Source of the DNA: a virus
IMG/VR virus record: IMGVR_UViG_3300025128_000057
Location: 1 to 51,465 of that record
Strand: one strand, 5' to 3'
Length of the DNA stretch: 51,465 nucleotides
In this document: one piece after another, positions 12,953-20,986 of the stretch
Layout of the letters: each line of letters starts with the position of its first letter
Numbering within the stretch: the stretch's first letter is position 1
The notes under the pieces: generated by a model
What the model was told of the DNA's origin: nothing
What the model saw: the letters and a program-made list of their open reading frames with translations, nothing else
Database searches by the model: none
Program-made: the position numbers and the translations under genes

Positions 12953-13574
12953 AACTGAACTTGTGAGCGTGGAATCGGCTGTGTTGTCAACTCATCCTGA
13001 TAATGCTCGCCGTGGAAATGTTGATGCGATCAGAGAGTCGATACGCACGAACGGTTTTTATGGGGCGATCATCGCCCAGAAATCTACGGGCCACATCATT
13101 GTAGGTAACCACCGTTACACGGCTGCTGTGCAGGAGGGCATCACTGAGATCCCTGTTATTTGGCGTGATTGCACGGATGATGAGGCTCGGAAGTTGTTGC
13201 TAGTCGATAACCGTTCTAGTGACGCTGGTTCGTATGACGAGGAATCGTTACGTGATCTGCTTGCTTTGACCCTCGATTCGACTGGCGACCTGCTTGGCAC
13301 CGGTTACGAACAGGATGATCTTGAAGCGTTAATGTTTTCGCTTGAAATTAGTAGCACCGATTTCGGTGAGTTGTTGCCGGACGCTCTCACTCCAGATGAG
13401 GCGGCTGATAGTTATCAAGCTGCCGGTATACGTTCAATCATTTTGCCTTATGATCTTGATGACTACAACAGCATCGTAGAGATGTTCGAAAAGGCACGCT
13501 CCGGTTTAAGCGTTGACTCGAACGCTGACGTAGTTCGGGTGTTGTTGGCTGGTTACACAGATGCAAATAGTTGA
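12939..13574 (+). CDS. ParB/Srx-like N-terminal domain protein, 211 aa
   Basis: Residues about 10-95 match the ParB-like nuclease/sulfiredoxin domain: NARRGNVDAIRESIRTNGFYGAIIAQ, then IIVGNHRYTAAVQEG (GNHR box at 56-59) and LLLVDNRSSD. The rest is acidic and lacks ParB's HTH, so it is not a partition protein. In phages this domain is known to be linked to DNA-modification enzymes and terminase, as here. A CTP-binding/NTPase switch or nuclease role is inferred. It overlaps whiB by 14 bases. Confidence 0.8.
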   Translation: MTELETELVSVESAVLSTHPDNARRGNVDAIRESIRTNGFYGAIIAQKSTGHIIVGNHRYTAAVQEGITEIPVIWRDCTDDEARKLLLVDNRSSDAGSYDEESLRDLLALTLDSTGDLLGTGYEQDDLEALMFSLEISSTDFGELLPDALTPDEAADSYQAAGIRSIILPYDLDDYNSIVEMFEKARSGLSVDSNADVVRVLLAGYTDANS

Positions 13575-14430
13575 GGTTGACCGTGTTGACTGGTCACCTG
13601 ATGAGAAGAACCAGCGCGTAGACGAACTCCCTGACGGTGTTCGCCTTATCGATGGTGACGCTGTTCTGGTTGACGGGGAACGGGAAACGGTTGCCGCTCA
13701 AATTATTGCTGGCCCTGAAAGTAGTGGCCGTCTAGCGTGGTTTGGTCGCGAGATGCACAGCAAACCAAAGGTATGGCACGATGATCGCCATACAGCGAAC
13801 GCTTCATCTCGGTTATCAGGCGTTCTTTACCCGAACAGGACGTTCGGGACAGCGGCACCGTCAGCTTTACGTCGCCGGTTTTGGTGTAGTGCGGCTACGT
13901 TCGATCAGCAGCACCCTAAGATCGCTGCGGAGTTACGGAATCTCGCGGTCGTGGCTTGGGAAACGTGCCAGAAGGTGATGCCTGAAGCGGCAGAACACAC
14001 AGCGGAAACGGTTTACCCCAAAATCCATGATGATTGGTTGCTGTTCGATGCGCCTTGGACAAGCGGAATCATCAATAAGAGCGCAGCTTTGCCATATCAC
14101 CGTGATTCAGGCAACATCAAGGGAGCTATTTCAGCGATGTGGGTTGTCCGTTCACGCATCAAGGGCGGCTATTTACATATCCCTGAATACAACGTCGCTT
14201 TCACTTGCCCAAACAAATCGTTACTCATGTTCGATGGGCAAAGCCTGTGGCATGGGGTAACACCATTCGAAACTGAGAGCCATCCTGAGGCTTTCCGGTT
14301 CAGCGTCGTGTATTACGCCAAGACTGGTTGCCAGAAATGCGGACCGGCCCATAGCGAAGCTGAACGAGCGCAACTGAAACGCACAGAAGAACACGAAACA
14401 CACCGTGACGAAATGATCGACAACTCATGA
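13561..14430 (+). CDS. TET/JBP-like 2OG-Fe(II) oxygenase, 289 aa
   Basis: The double-stranded beta-helix core shows LPYHRDSGNIKGAIS (His180, Asp182 iron ligands), GGYLHIPEYNVAF, LLMFDGQSLWHGVTPF (His231, third ligand) and FRFSVVYYA with Arg246 to hold 2-oxoglutarate. Spacing and the HGVTP motif match TET/JBP-type nucleic-acid oxygenases, which oxidise 5-methylcytosine or thymine in DNA. Its neighbours (ParB-like domain, P-loop kinase, helical modification protein, terminase) are those reported for phage TET/JBP loci. No cytosine-5 methyltransferase is seen, so thymine or host-made 5mC would be the substrate. A C-terminal CxxC and charged tail follow. Confidence 0.7.
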   Translation: MQIVEVDRVDWSPDEKNQRVDELPDGVRLIDGDAVLVDGERETVAAQIIAGPESSGRLAWFGREMHSKPKVWHDDRHTANASSRLSGVLYPNRTFGTAAPSALRRRFWCSAATFDQQHPKIAAELRNLAVVAWETCQKVMPEAAEHTAETVYPKIHDDWLLFDAPWTSGIINKSAALPYHRDSGNIKGAISAMWVVRSRIKGGYLHIPEYNVAFTCPNKSLLMFDGQSLWHGVTPFETESHPEAFRFSVVYYAKTGCQKCGPAHSEAERAQLKRTEEHETHRDEMIDNS

Positions 14431-15410
14431 TGGCTGAAACGCATTTACGGTTCTTGGCTGACTTCACTCGATATGAGCGTGCTGTTGGTGGACCTGACCC
14501 ACATATGCGCATCGTTTGTGAAGGCATCATCGAACCTGAGTGGGCACCGGTGGATAAGGCGTGGATGATTGGCTGCTATCTTGCGCCATACAACGTGCCG
14601 ACTGGTGAAGTGATTTTCCATCACTGGCCTACCGCTAGTTCAGTGTTAAATAATCCTGATGGGTTGAAGCGTTGGATCAAAGAAGCATGGCCAGCGATGT
14701 CGCTACGTAGGGAACGCCGAGCGATACGCACCCCAGTGAAACTCGCTGACCATTTAATCAATTACGCAGAATGGTGTGTTGTTCGTTCAGGAAAGATTCA
14801 CGCCGAACTGGACGCTGATCGGGTTTGGCGCGAGTTGATGACAATTCAGGGAAACGGTCGTTACGCAACTATCAAAACGTATGAAGCGTTGCAGCGCGTA
14901 GGTGTTGTCGGTCCACCGTTCCCTGATATCCGACCGCATGGCGGCTGGTCACCGAGGGAAATGCTTGCGAAACTACACCCAGACGTTCAAGCTGCTTTGA
15001 ATGGCGGTAATACCGCTGTCCTCTGCCAGCTTGCTAACGACCGAGCCGAAATATCAAAAAAAGATCTTGAAGCTGAACTGTCAGACACCGTGGACTGGTA
15101 CACGATGGAAGTCGTGCTCTGCGAATATAAGCAGGCATGGGATGGCGGCCAATATCCGGGCAGAGCACATGACTCAGAACTAGGCCACATCATCAAAGTG
15201 GAACCCCAATGGCCTGACGTACCGTTCCGGTCCCTCGAAATCCGTTCCAACATGTTCCCCCATTTGGCTTTAGGGGAGCTAAACGGTTGGGAAGGTAGGC
15301 GTGATGGCTTAGGCGGTTGCCCTTCACAACACGGGTATATGTGGACAGACACACTGTACGAGTGGACACCTGAAATGGATTTATCAGACCCTGAAAAGAG
15401 GTCTAAATGA
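14427..15410 (+). CDS. Helical DNA-hypermodification-type protein (aGPT-PPlase/HMUDK-helical-like), 327 aa
   Basis: A mostly helical protein with FLADFTRYERAVGGPDP, MIGCYLAPYNVPTGEVIFHHW, a basic segment SLRRERRAIRTP, then NGRYATIKTYEALQRVG and DIRPHGGWSPREML. The look is that of the helical proteins that act with P-loop DNA kinases in thymidine hypermodification (alpha-glutamyl/putrescinyl-thymine pyrophosphorylase or the 5-hmdU-kinase helical domain). I cannot tell which clade. It is ATGA-coupled to the oxygenase. If correct, it would transfer a group onto a phosphorylated hydroxymethyl base. Confidence 0.45.
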   Translation: MMAETHLRFLADFTRYERAVGGPDPHMRIVCEGIIEPEWAPVDKAWMIGCYLAPYNVPTGEVIFHHWPTASSVLNNPDGLKRWIKEAWPAMSLRRERRAIRTPVKLADHLINYAEWCVVRSGKIHAELDADRVWRELMTIQGNGRYATIKTYEALQRVGVVGPPFPDIRPHGGWSPREMLAKLHPDVQAALNGGNTAVLCQLANDRAEISKKDLEAELSDTVDWYTMEVVLCEYKQAWDGGQYPGRAHDSELGHIIKVEPQWPDVPFRSLEIRSNMFPHLALGELNGWEGRRDGLGGCPSQHGYMWTDTLYEWTPEMDLSDPEKRSK

Positions 15411-16054
15411 TCTTGTATCAAGAAGCCCGTAACCAGTGGGCTGAGAATTTGCTTTATCGTGAAGCCGGTCCAGATATTGACTGTATACGTGAACAAAGAC
15501 GTGAGTATGGTTTGATTGATTGGGCTAACCATGACGTACTTGACCTCGGTGCGAACATCGGAGCGTTTGCACGTTTCGCAGTGATGCATGGCGCAGAGTT
15601 TGTGACTTGCGTCGAGCCTGATAAACGAAATATTGAAGTCTTCAAAGCAAACATGATGACTGACGTCATGTATCTGTATGAAGCTGCGGTCAACAATGAT
15701 GGGCAGTCAGGTGAGCTTTACCTCGCTAACAATGATCAACATTGGTCGCATACAACGGTCCCCTTACGTGGAAGGGAATCAGTTTCTGTTAATGGCGTCG
15801 CCTTGAAGAATTTGGTTTGGAATCAAACGGCAATCAAATGCGATATCGAAGGCGGCGAATACGGCCTCGACTGGTCGGTACTCGCTGATACCGAAGTTCG
15901 TACAGTGATTATGGAACTTCATTTAACGAAACGAGAGTGGCGTCGGGTTGAAGCACCCAAACTATTTGAGGCCTTCGCTGAGCTTGGCTTCACTATCAAT
16001 AACCCTGAAATACCTGAAAAGAGTTGGAACATGGTAAGGAGTTGGACCAGATGA
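15407..16054 (+). CDS. FkbM-like SAM-dependent methyltransferase, 215 aa
   Basis: A Rossmann methyltransferase. Motif I is VLDLGANIGAFARFA, the acidic residue after strand two is in VEPDKRNIEVFKANM, and the FkbM signature is IKCDIEGGEYGLDW. FkbM enzymes usually O-methylate sugars or hydroxyls. In this context a modified base, or a sugar attached to it, is a plausible acceptor. ATGA overlaps join it to both neighbours. A lipid or glycan target is the alternative. Confidence 0.75.
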   Translation: MILYQEARNQWAENLLYREAGPDIDCIREQRREYGLIDWANHDVLDLGANIGAFARFAVMHGAEFVTCVEPDKRNIEVFKANMMTDVMYLYEAAVNNDGQSGELYLANNDQHWSHTTVPLRGRESVSVNGVALKNLVWNQTAIKCDIEGGEYGLDWSVLADTEVRTVIMELHLTKREWRRVEAPKLFEAFAELGFTINNPEIPEKSWNMVRSWTR

Positions 16055-16524
16055 AAATGTATTACTACGGACACAGCCTGTACACGAGAGGTAAACCACT
16101 ACCTCAGCACGTCGATTGGTTAAAGAAACACAACTTCCTTGTTGTCTCACTTTCACCGGCTTACCCGGAACACCTCGAAGCGTTAGGCGACAAATCAATC
16201 CACATTCCGTTACCAGACGGCAAACTCACCGACGAAGTGATCAAAGAAGTGACACGCGCCAAAGAACACGTCGTTGAGTACGCAAAAACAAACGAACCAG
16301 TCCTCACCCACTGCAACGCCGGACGTAACCGCGCAGCCCTAGTCACCGGCCTCGCATACGCCGATCTAGCCGAAACATCAGGCAACATTGCTTTAACCCA
16401 CGTAAGGCAGATACGACCCAACTCGCTAGCCAACGAAGAATTCGCTACCTACCTACAACATTACCGCCCATACCAAAACATCGCAGCGCTACACAAAGCA
16501 GGCGTCAAATTCACAAGCCTATGA
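16051..16524 (+). CDS. Dual-specificity/tyrosine-type Cys phosphatase, 157 aa
   Basis: A compact phosphatase with the CX5R signature HCNAGRNR (Cys88 nucleophile, Arg94) and the preceding beta strand EPVLTHC. A general-acid Asp may be in LPDGKL (about residue 56). The family removes phosphate from proteins, nucleotides or inositides. Within a kinase-transferase cassette it might proofread or discharge a phosphorylated intermediate. That role is inference. It is ATGA-coupled to the kinase gene that follows. Confidence 0.75.
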   Translation: MKMYYYGHSLYTRGKPLPQHVDWLKKHNFLVVSLSPAYPEHLEALGDKSIHIPLPDGKLTDEVIKEVTRAKEHVVEYAKTNEPVLTHCNAGRNRAALVTGLAYADLAETSGNIALTHVRQIRPNSLANEEFATYLQHYRPYQNIAALHKAGVKFTSL

Positions 16525-17090
16525 CAACAACCGTTTACTTAATCGGAGTACCGGGAGCCGGTAAATCAACCGCTCTCGCAGCAGCAATAGATCACCTCGG
16601 CTGGGATACACCCGAACTACGCACACAACCCTTCGCCCATTCATGGTATGAGCGACCCAACGCAGCGGTGCTAGGCAAACAGCGTTCCACATTCCCCGGC
16701 ACAGACACCCTCGCCTTAGGCGTCAACCCTAAAGCAATCCAATTCATCCAAACCACTGACGCAAAACTCGTACTAGGCGAAGGCGACCGTTTAGCCAACG
16801 TGAAGTTCCTCACCGCCGCAACCCAGACAGGGGAAACAGTGTTAATCAACCTTCACCTACCAGCCACTGTCGCATACCAGCGCATGCTCAACAGAGCCGA
16901 CAACCTCGACATACCACCACAGAAAGAATCATGGTGGAACGGTAGAGCCACCAAAACACACAACCTCAAACAACTCAAACTCCCCGGACTACGACACGAA
17001 ACAGTTAACGGCACCCAAACCGTAGAACACATCGCAGAACAAATAGCCGACATAATCGACTACGCCACACCCAAAACAACAAGAAAGTAA
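16521..17090 (+). CDS. P-loop kinase, 189 aa
   Basis: A Walker A motif GVPGAGKST lies at residues 9-17. Strands around LVLGEGDRLANVKF and TVLINLHLP and a lid-like basic segment (RATKTHNLKQL) suggest a nucleotide/nucleoside or DNA-base kinase of the adenylate-kinase-like group. Given the oxygenase and helical protein upstream, phosphorylation of a 5-hydroxymethyl base in DNA (as by 5-hmdU DNA kinases) is the leading hypothesis. A free-nucleotide kinase is the alternative. Confidence 0.7.
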   Translation: MTTTVYLIGVPGAGKSTALAAAIDHLGWDTPELRTQPFAHSWYERPNAAVLGKQRSTFPGTDTLALGVNPKAIQFIQTTDAKLVLGEGDRLANVKFLTAATQTGETVLINLHLPATVAYQRMLNRADNLDIPPQKESWWNGRATKTHNLKQLKLPGLRHETVNGTQTVEHIAEQIADIIDYATPKTTRK

Positions 17091-17116
17091 CTCCGGACAC
17101 TAAGCTCCGGACAAAT

Positions 17117-17680
17117 ATGGGACCACGACCAACAAACCTCACACCAGAAGTAGCCGCCAAATACCGGCAAGTCGTAAACATGCGCGTACAGGGAGCGACG
17201 TTCGATCAAATCGCTGACCGTGTTGGTTACGCCGGACGGCAGGGTGCTTATGATGCTTATCGTGCTGCGTTGAAGTGGTGGGGTAGAGATGGGGTTGAGG
17301 AGGCACGCCAGCTTGAATCGGAGCGGCTTGACCGTTTACATCAGTCAACGACGTTGATGTTGGAAGCTGCACAGCAGGAGTCGATTCAGGTTAGTTACGC
17401 TGCTGATGGAACTGAGATTCGTACGCCGACGTTTGCTCCTGAGGTTTTGGCTGCGGTGAATACGGCTGTGAATGTTTCTCGTCGCCGTTCTTCTTTGCTT
17501 GGTTTGGATGCACCGAAACAGGTTGAGGTTGCTGGTGCGGATGGTGGCCCGGTGGTCACGGACATCGGAGAGCTTCTGAGAGAGCGTATGGAGGCCGTTA
17601 AGCCCGGATCGACGGTAAATGCCACATTGGATACAACGGCATCTCAGAATGGCTTACATTCGGAGCAGGGTGATGGCTGA
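17117..17680 (+). CDS. Terminase small subunit, 187 aa
   Basis: The N-terminal HTH (residues about 10-55: VNMRVQGATFDQIADRVGYA, GAYDAYRAALKWW) and a helical oligomerisation region with RRRSSLLGLDAPKQVEV are typical of actinophage small terminases. It recognises the packaging site and hands DNA to the large subunit, which it overlaps by 8 bases. The 26-base gap before it contains a direct repeat CTCCGGACA (17091 and 17106 region) that could be part of the recognition site. Confidence 0.85.
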   Translation: MGPRPTNLTPEVAAKYRQVVNMRVQGATFDQIADRVGYAGRQGAYDAYRAALKWWGRDGVEEARQLESERLDRLHQSTTLMLEAAQQESIQVSYAADGTEIRTPTFAPEVLAAVNTAVNVSRRRSSLLGLDAPKQVEVAGADGGPVVTDIGELLRERMEAVKPGSTVNATLDTTASQNGLHSEQGDG

Positions 17681-19004
17681 GGAATCTCTGTGGCAGTGTT
17701 TAATAACGGAGATGTCATATGAGGAACGCGAGAAAGTCATATCAGACTTCAATGATGAACACGCTCAGAGTTTCCTGCATTCATGGGGCGTGTATCGCAG
17801 GCCTTCGCAAGCAACCCCTGTAGGTGATTGGCGTGTTTGGCTGATTCTCGCTGGCCGTGGCTGGGGTAAGACCCGTACTGGTGCTGAATTCATCCGTGAA
17901 CAAGTAGATGCCGGAAACGCTGAACATATCGCCCTTGTCGGTCCGACCGCTGGTGACGTTAGGGACACCATGATTGAGGGTGAGTCCGGCCTTCTAGGTA
18001 TTTACCCTGCGAGCCAAAGACCGAAATACGAGCCATCGAAACGTAGGGTCACGTTCCATAACGGGGCAGTCGCTACAGCTTTCTCCGCTGATGAGCCTGA
18101 TCGTTTACGTGGACCTAACCATGATTTGGCGTGGGCTGATGAACTTGCCGCATGGAGGTATGCCGATGCGTGGGATATGTTGCAGTTCGGTTTACGTATA
18201 GGTAAACAACCCCGAACCGTAGTCACGACAACACCGAAACCCATCCCGATAGTGAAACGGCTAGTAGCGACTGATGATGGCACTGTCCACATCACGAAAG
18301 GCAGCACATTCGATAACTCCCTGAACCTTGCTGGCTCGTTCCTTGATGAAGTTACCGCACGCTATGAGGGGACAAGGTTGGGGCAGCAAGAACTTTACGC
18401 AGAAATCCTTGATGACGTTGAGGGCGCACTATGGGATCGTGACCAGATCGAGGAACACAGGGTTACCGTTCACCCACCGTTGAAACGCATCGTTGTTGGC
18501 GTTGATCCTTCTGCTGGGTCGAAAGCTACGAGCGATGAGACAGGCATCGTGGTAGTTGGCCTTGGTGAGAACGGTGAAGGCTACGTGCTTGATGACGTTT
18601 CGCTTCGTGGAACACCTAACGACTGGGGCCGTGCGGCGGTAGCTGCCTACCACAAGTTCAGCGCTGACAGGATCGTCGCAGAATCCAACCAAGGCGGAGA
18701 AATGGTTTCGCACACGCTGAGAACAGTTGACGAGAACGTGCCTATCAAACTGGTTCACGCGTCGAAAGGGAAACGAACAAGAGCGGAACCAGTGTCAGCG
18801 CTATATGAACAAGGCAGAATCCACCATCATGGCTTTCACGCTAATCTTGAAGATCAAATGTGTAGCTGGGTTCCTGATTTCTCGGATTCACCTGACAGGG
18901 TAGATGCGTTGGTTTGGGGATTAACTGAACTGATGTTGGGGCATAAGCAACAGCCAGTAGTTGCACCGACCGGCATTACTGGCGCTAGCCAGTGGAGGTT
19001 GTGA
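17673..19004 (+). CDS. Terminase large subunit, 443 aa
   Basis: ATPase: Walker A GRGWGKT at 61-67, Walker B LAWADE at 152-157, and a coupling segment TTTPKPIPIVK. C-terminal RNase H-like nuclease: VGVDPSAG near residue 277, a middle acidic strand in IVAESNQGG, and DRVDALVWGLTEL near the end. It powers DNA entry into proheads and cuts the concatemer. The start at 17673 follows GGAG by eight bases. An in-frame ATG at 17649 is possible. Confidence 0.93.
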   Translation: MAEESLWQCLITEMSYEEREKVISDFNDEHAQSFLHSWGVYRRPSQATPVGDWRVWLILAGRGWGKTRTGAEFIREQVDAGNAEHIALVGPTAGDVRDTMIEGESGLLGIYPASQRPKYEPSKRRVTFHNGAVATAFSADEPDRLRGPNHDLAWADELAAWRYADAWDMLQFGLRIGKQPRTVVTTTPKPIPIVKRLVATDDGTVHITKGSTFDNSLNLAGSFLDEVTARYEGTRLGQQELYAEILDDVEGALWDRDQIEEHRVTVHPPLKRIVVGVDPSAGSKATSDETGIVVVGLGENGEGYVLDDVSLRGTPNDWGRAAVAAYHKFSADRIVAESNQGGEMVSHTLRTVDENVPIKLVHASKGKRTRAEPVSALYEQGRIHHHGFHANLEDQMCSWVPDFSDSPDRVDALVWGLTELMLGHKQQPVVAPTGITGASQWRL

Positions 19005-19168
19005 TGGATCAGGCTGAATGGTTGGAGTACGGAATGGCAAATGGTTTCTGTACGCCTCCGTATTGCGATAACCATGACGGATATCACGCTGAGGATTGGG
19101 GTTTAATCCAAGATCTTCAGGGGCAGTATGGCGATGATTTCTGTTTGTCTGTTGTTCGAGTGAAATAG
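19004..19168 (+). CDS. Small conserved actinophage protein, 54 aa
   Basis: A 54-residue protein with WLEYGMANGFCTPPYCDNHDG and an acidic end. It matches a pattern (WLEYG...GFC...C..H.G) recurrent as a short ORF near terminase or structural genes in actinophages. The two Cys and one His may bind a metal. It starts one base before the terminase stop. Role unknown. Confidence 0.65.
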   Translation: MDQAEWLEYGMANGFCTPPYCDNHDGYHAEDWGLIQDLQGQYGDDFCLSVVRVK

Positions 19169-19237
19169 TTCTTCTTGTTAAGAAGGTCGGCTATTTGCGG
19201 TAGAGGGAAAAGATTCTCAAATAATCCGTAAATAAGG

Positions 19238-19276
19238 TTGCTAGGGTGTCCCCTAGTAGGTATAGTTATTCTCATG
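19238..19276 (+). promoter_or_regulatory. Early-type promoter inside the late operon
   Basis: -35 TTGCTA (19238-19243), 17-base spacer GGGTGTCCCCTAGTAGG, -10 TATAGT (19261-19266). After seven bases, ATG at 19274 opens ATGGCAGCAAACG. Together with the gene at 19313 and the terminator at 19549-19578 it forms a self-contained one-gene cassette between terminase and portal. Confidence 0.85.
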
Positions 19277-19312
19277 GCAGCAAACGAAACCTCAAATCAA
19301 GGAGCCAGCCAA

Positions 19313-19522
19313 ATGAACACCTCAGTAACCACAACCCTAACGCTAGTAGAAGATCTAAGAGAAGGAGACGTTTGCAGATTCATCGGCACCGACGCGACCG
19401 TCGCAACCCTTACAAGAAGCAGCGACAGGTTGACCGTAACCTTCGAGTCCGGTGTTGAGACAAGTTTCTGGTTCCAAGAAGGTGTCTTTAACTTGTGTGA
19501 AGTTGTGGAGGCTGCTGTTTGA
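19313..19522 (+). CDS. Cassette-borne hypothetical protein, 69 aa
   Basis: A small beta-rich protein (VEDLREGDVCRFIGTD, TVATLTRSSDRLTVTFE, SFWFQEG) of unknown function, perhaps an SH3- or KOW-like barrel. The ATG at 19313 follows AAGGAGCCAGCCAA. The promoter-proximal ATG at 19274 is in frame and adds 13 residues. Its own promoter and terminator mark it as a moron expressed independently of the late genes. Confidence 0.7.
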   Translation: MNTSVTTTLTLVEDLREGDVCRFIGTDATVATLTRSSDRLTVTFESGVETSFWFQEGVFNLCEVVEAAV

Positions 19523-19548
19523 GACCTAGCCGAAACTAATCAACGATT

Positions 19549-19578
19549 GAGCCGCCCTTCGGGGCGGTTCTTTCTTTT
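19549..19578 (+). terminator. Rho-independent terminator
   Basis: A 9-bp stem with a TTCG loop (GAGCCGCCC/GGGCGGTTC, one G-U) runs into TTCTTTCTTTT. The 3' side GGGGCGGTTCTTTCT is nearly identical to the minus-strand terminator at 49549-49581, suggesting a common origin of the cassettes. Confidence 0.9.
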
Positions 19579-19589
19579 GTGACGGTTCC

Positions 19590-19645
19590 GTAACGCTACA
19601 CAATGAGTTACGCTTGAAGGTATAGGGTCGTAACAATTCCGTAAC
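19590..19645 (+). promoter_or_regulatory. Cluster of four GTAAC half-sites before the portal gene
   Basis: GTAAC occurs at 19590-19594, 19630-19634 and 19641-19645, and inverted at 19607-19611. The first pair forms CGTAACG...GTTACG; two copies share TTCCGTAACG. A TATAGG at 19621 could be a -10, with no good -35. The arrangement suggests an activator- or repressor-controlled late start for portal and downstream genes. Confidence 0.45.
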
Positions 19646-19657
19646 GGAGGTTGTCAC

Positions 19658-20986
19658 ATGGCTGACGACGGCTATCAGCGCACAATCGGTAAAGCGAAAC
19701 CATCCTCGACTGATTTCATGGAGGTTGGGACCTCTGGTCTTGTCCAGTACGGCGGAAAGATTCAAGAGGATTTCCTACGGCAGCTACAAGGCAGGCAAGG
19801 TGTAGCTAACTACCGGGAAATGGCTGACAACGATCCTGTAGTTGGCGCGATCCTCCATGCAGTCGAAATGATGATGCGCAGTGTTGACTGGTCCGTTGAT
19901 GCGTCCGATGTTGATGATGAGCAAGCCGTAGCGTACGCATCGTTCATCGCTGAATGCATGCAGGACATGACGCAAAGCTGGGAAGACACAATCTCGGCAA
20001 TCCTTTCGTTCCTGACTTACGGCTTTTCTGTTCACGAGATTGTGTACAAGAGGCGTCAAGGCGAGCACGGTGACGCCCCATCGAAATACAGTGACGGCCT
20101 GATCGGCTGGAAGAAACTCCCGATCCGGGGGCAGTCCACCATTTATGAATGGGATATCGACGCTAATGGCGGTATCAACGGTGTCGTTCAAGAACAGTTC
20201 CTCGGCGACACGTTCGGCAGAGACAATGTTCATATCCAGATTGAGAAGCTGCTCCTGTTCAGAACTTCAACGAAATACAACAACCCGCGTGGCCGTTCCG
20301 TATTACGAAACGCCTTCCTGCCTTGGTATTTCAAATCAAAGATCCAAGAGATCGAAGCAATCGGTATCGAACGTGATCTGGCTGGTATGCCTGTCGCTTA
20401 TGTGCCGCCACAACTGTTGAGTGATAACGCTACGCAAGCTGAATCGTCAGCGCTTAATGCGATCAAAGAACTCGTCAGAAACATCAAACGTGATGAGCAG
20501 GAAGGCATTGTCTTTCCCCTTGCCTACGACCCAGACACAGGCCAACCGGCCTACGACCTGAAACTGTTATCGACAGGTGGCCGTCGCCAGTTCGACACGA
20601 ACGCCATTATTCAGCGGTATGACCAGCGTATTGCCATGACGCTCTTAGCTGATTTTGTTTTGCTTGGCCACCAAGCAACGGGTACGCAGGCTTTATCAGT
20701 ATCTAAGGTTCAGTTGTTCGTTGATTCGTTGACAGCGTGGCTGAGCGCGATCGCTGAGGTGTTTAACTCTCACGGCATTCCACGGCTAATGCGGTTGAAT
20801 GGTTTTGACACAATGAAGATGCCACGACTCAATTTCTCACCGCCACGGAACGTGGACCTTGGCGAACTGGGAGAATTCATCGCCCAACTCGCTGGGGCCG
20901 GAGCACCGCTGTTCCCAGACGAGAACCTCGAAAGCTACCTACGGGAAACGGCTGGACTGCCTCGCCCAATGGCTGAGGAAGTGTGA
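19658..20986 (+). CDS. Portal protein, 442 aa
   Basis: A portal of the Mu/SPP1-like (DUF935-type) group: YREMADNDPVVGAILHAVEM, WSVDASD, ILSFLTYGFSVHEIVYKRR and GWKKLPIRGQSTIYEWD. The middle holds the TNYNNPRG-like loop (TKYNNPRGRSVLRNAFLPW). It makes the dodecameric ring at one capsid vertex through which terminase pumps DNA. Shine-Dalgarno CGGAGG before ATG. It overlaps the MuF gene by GTGA. Confidence 0.9.
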   Translation: MADDGYQRTIGKAKPSSTDFMEVGTSGLVQYGGKIQEDFLRQLQGRQGVANYREMADNDPVVGAILHAVEMMMRSVDWSVDASDVDDEQAVAYASFIAECMQDMTQSWEDTISAILSFLTYGFSVHEIVYKRRQGEHGDAPSKYSDGLIGWKKLPIRGQSTIYEWDIDANGGINGVVQEQFLGDTFGRDNVHIQIEKLLLFRTSTKYNNPRGRSVLRNAFLPWYFKSKIQEIEAIGIERDLAGMPVAYVPPQLLSDNATQAESSALNAIKELVRNIKRDEQEGIVFPLAYDPDTGQPAYDLKLLSTGGRRQFDTNAIIQRYDQRIAMTLLADFVLLGHQATGTQALSVSKVQLFVDSLTAWLSAIAEVFNSHGIPRLMRLNGFDTMKMPRLNFSPPRNVDLGELGEFIAQLAGAGAPLFPDENLESYLRETAGLPRPMAEEV

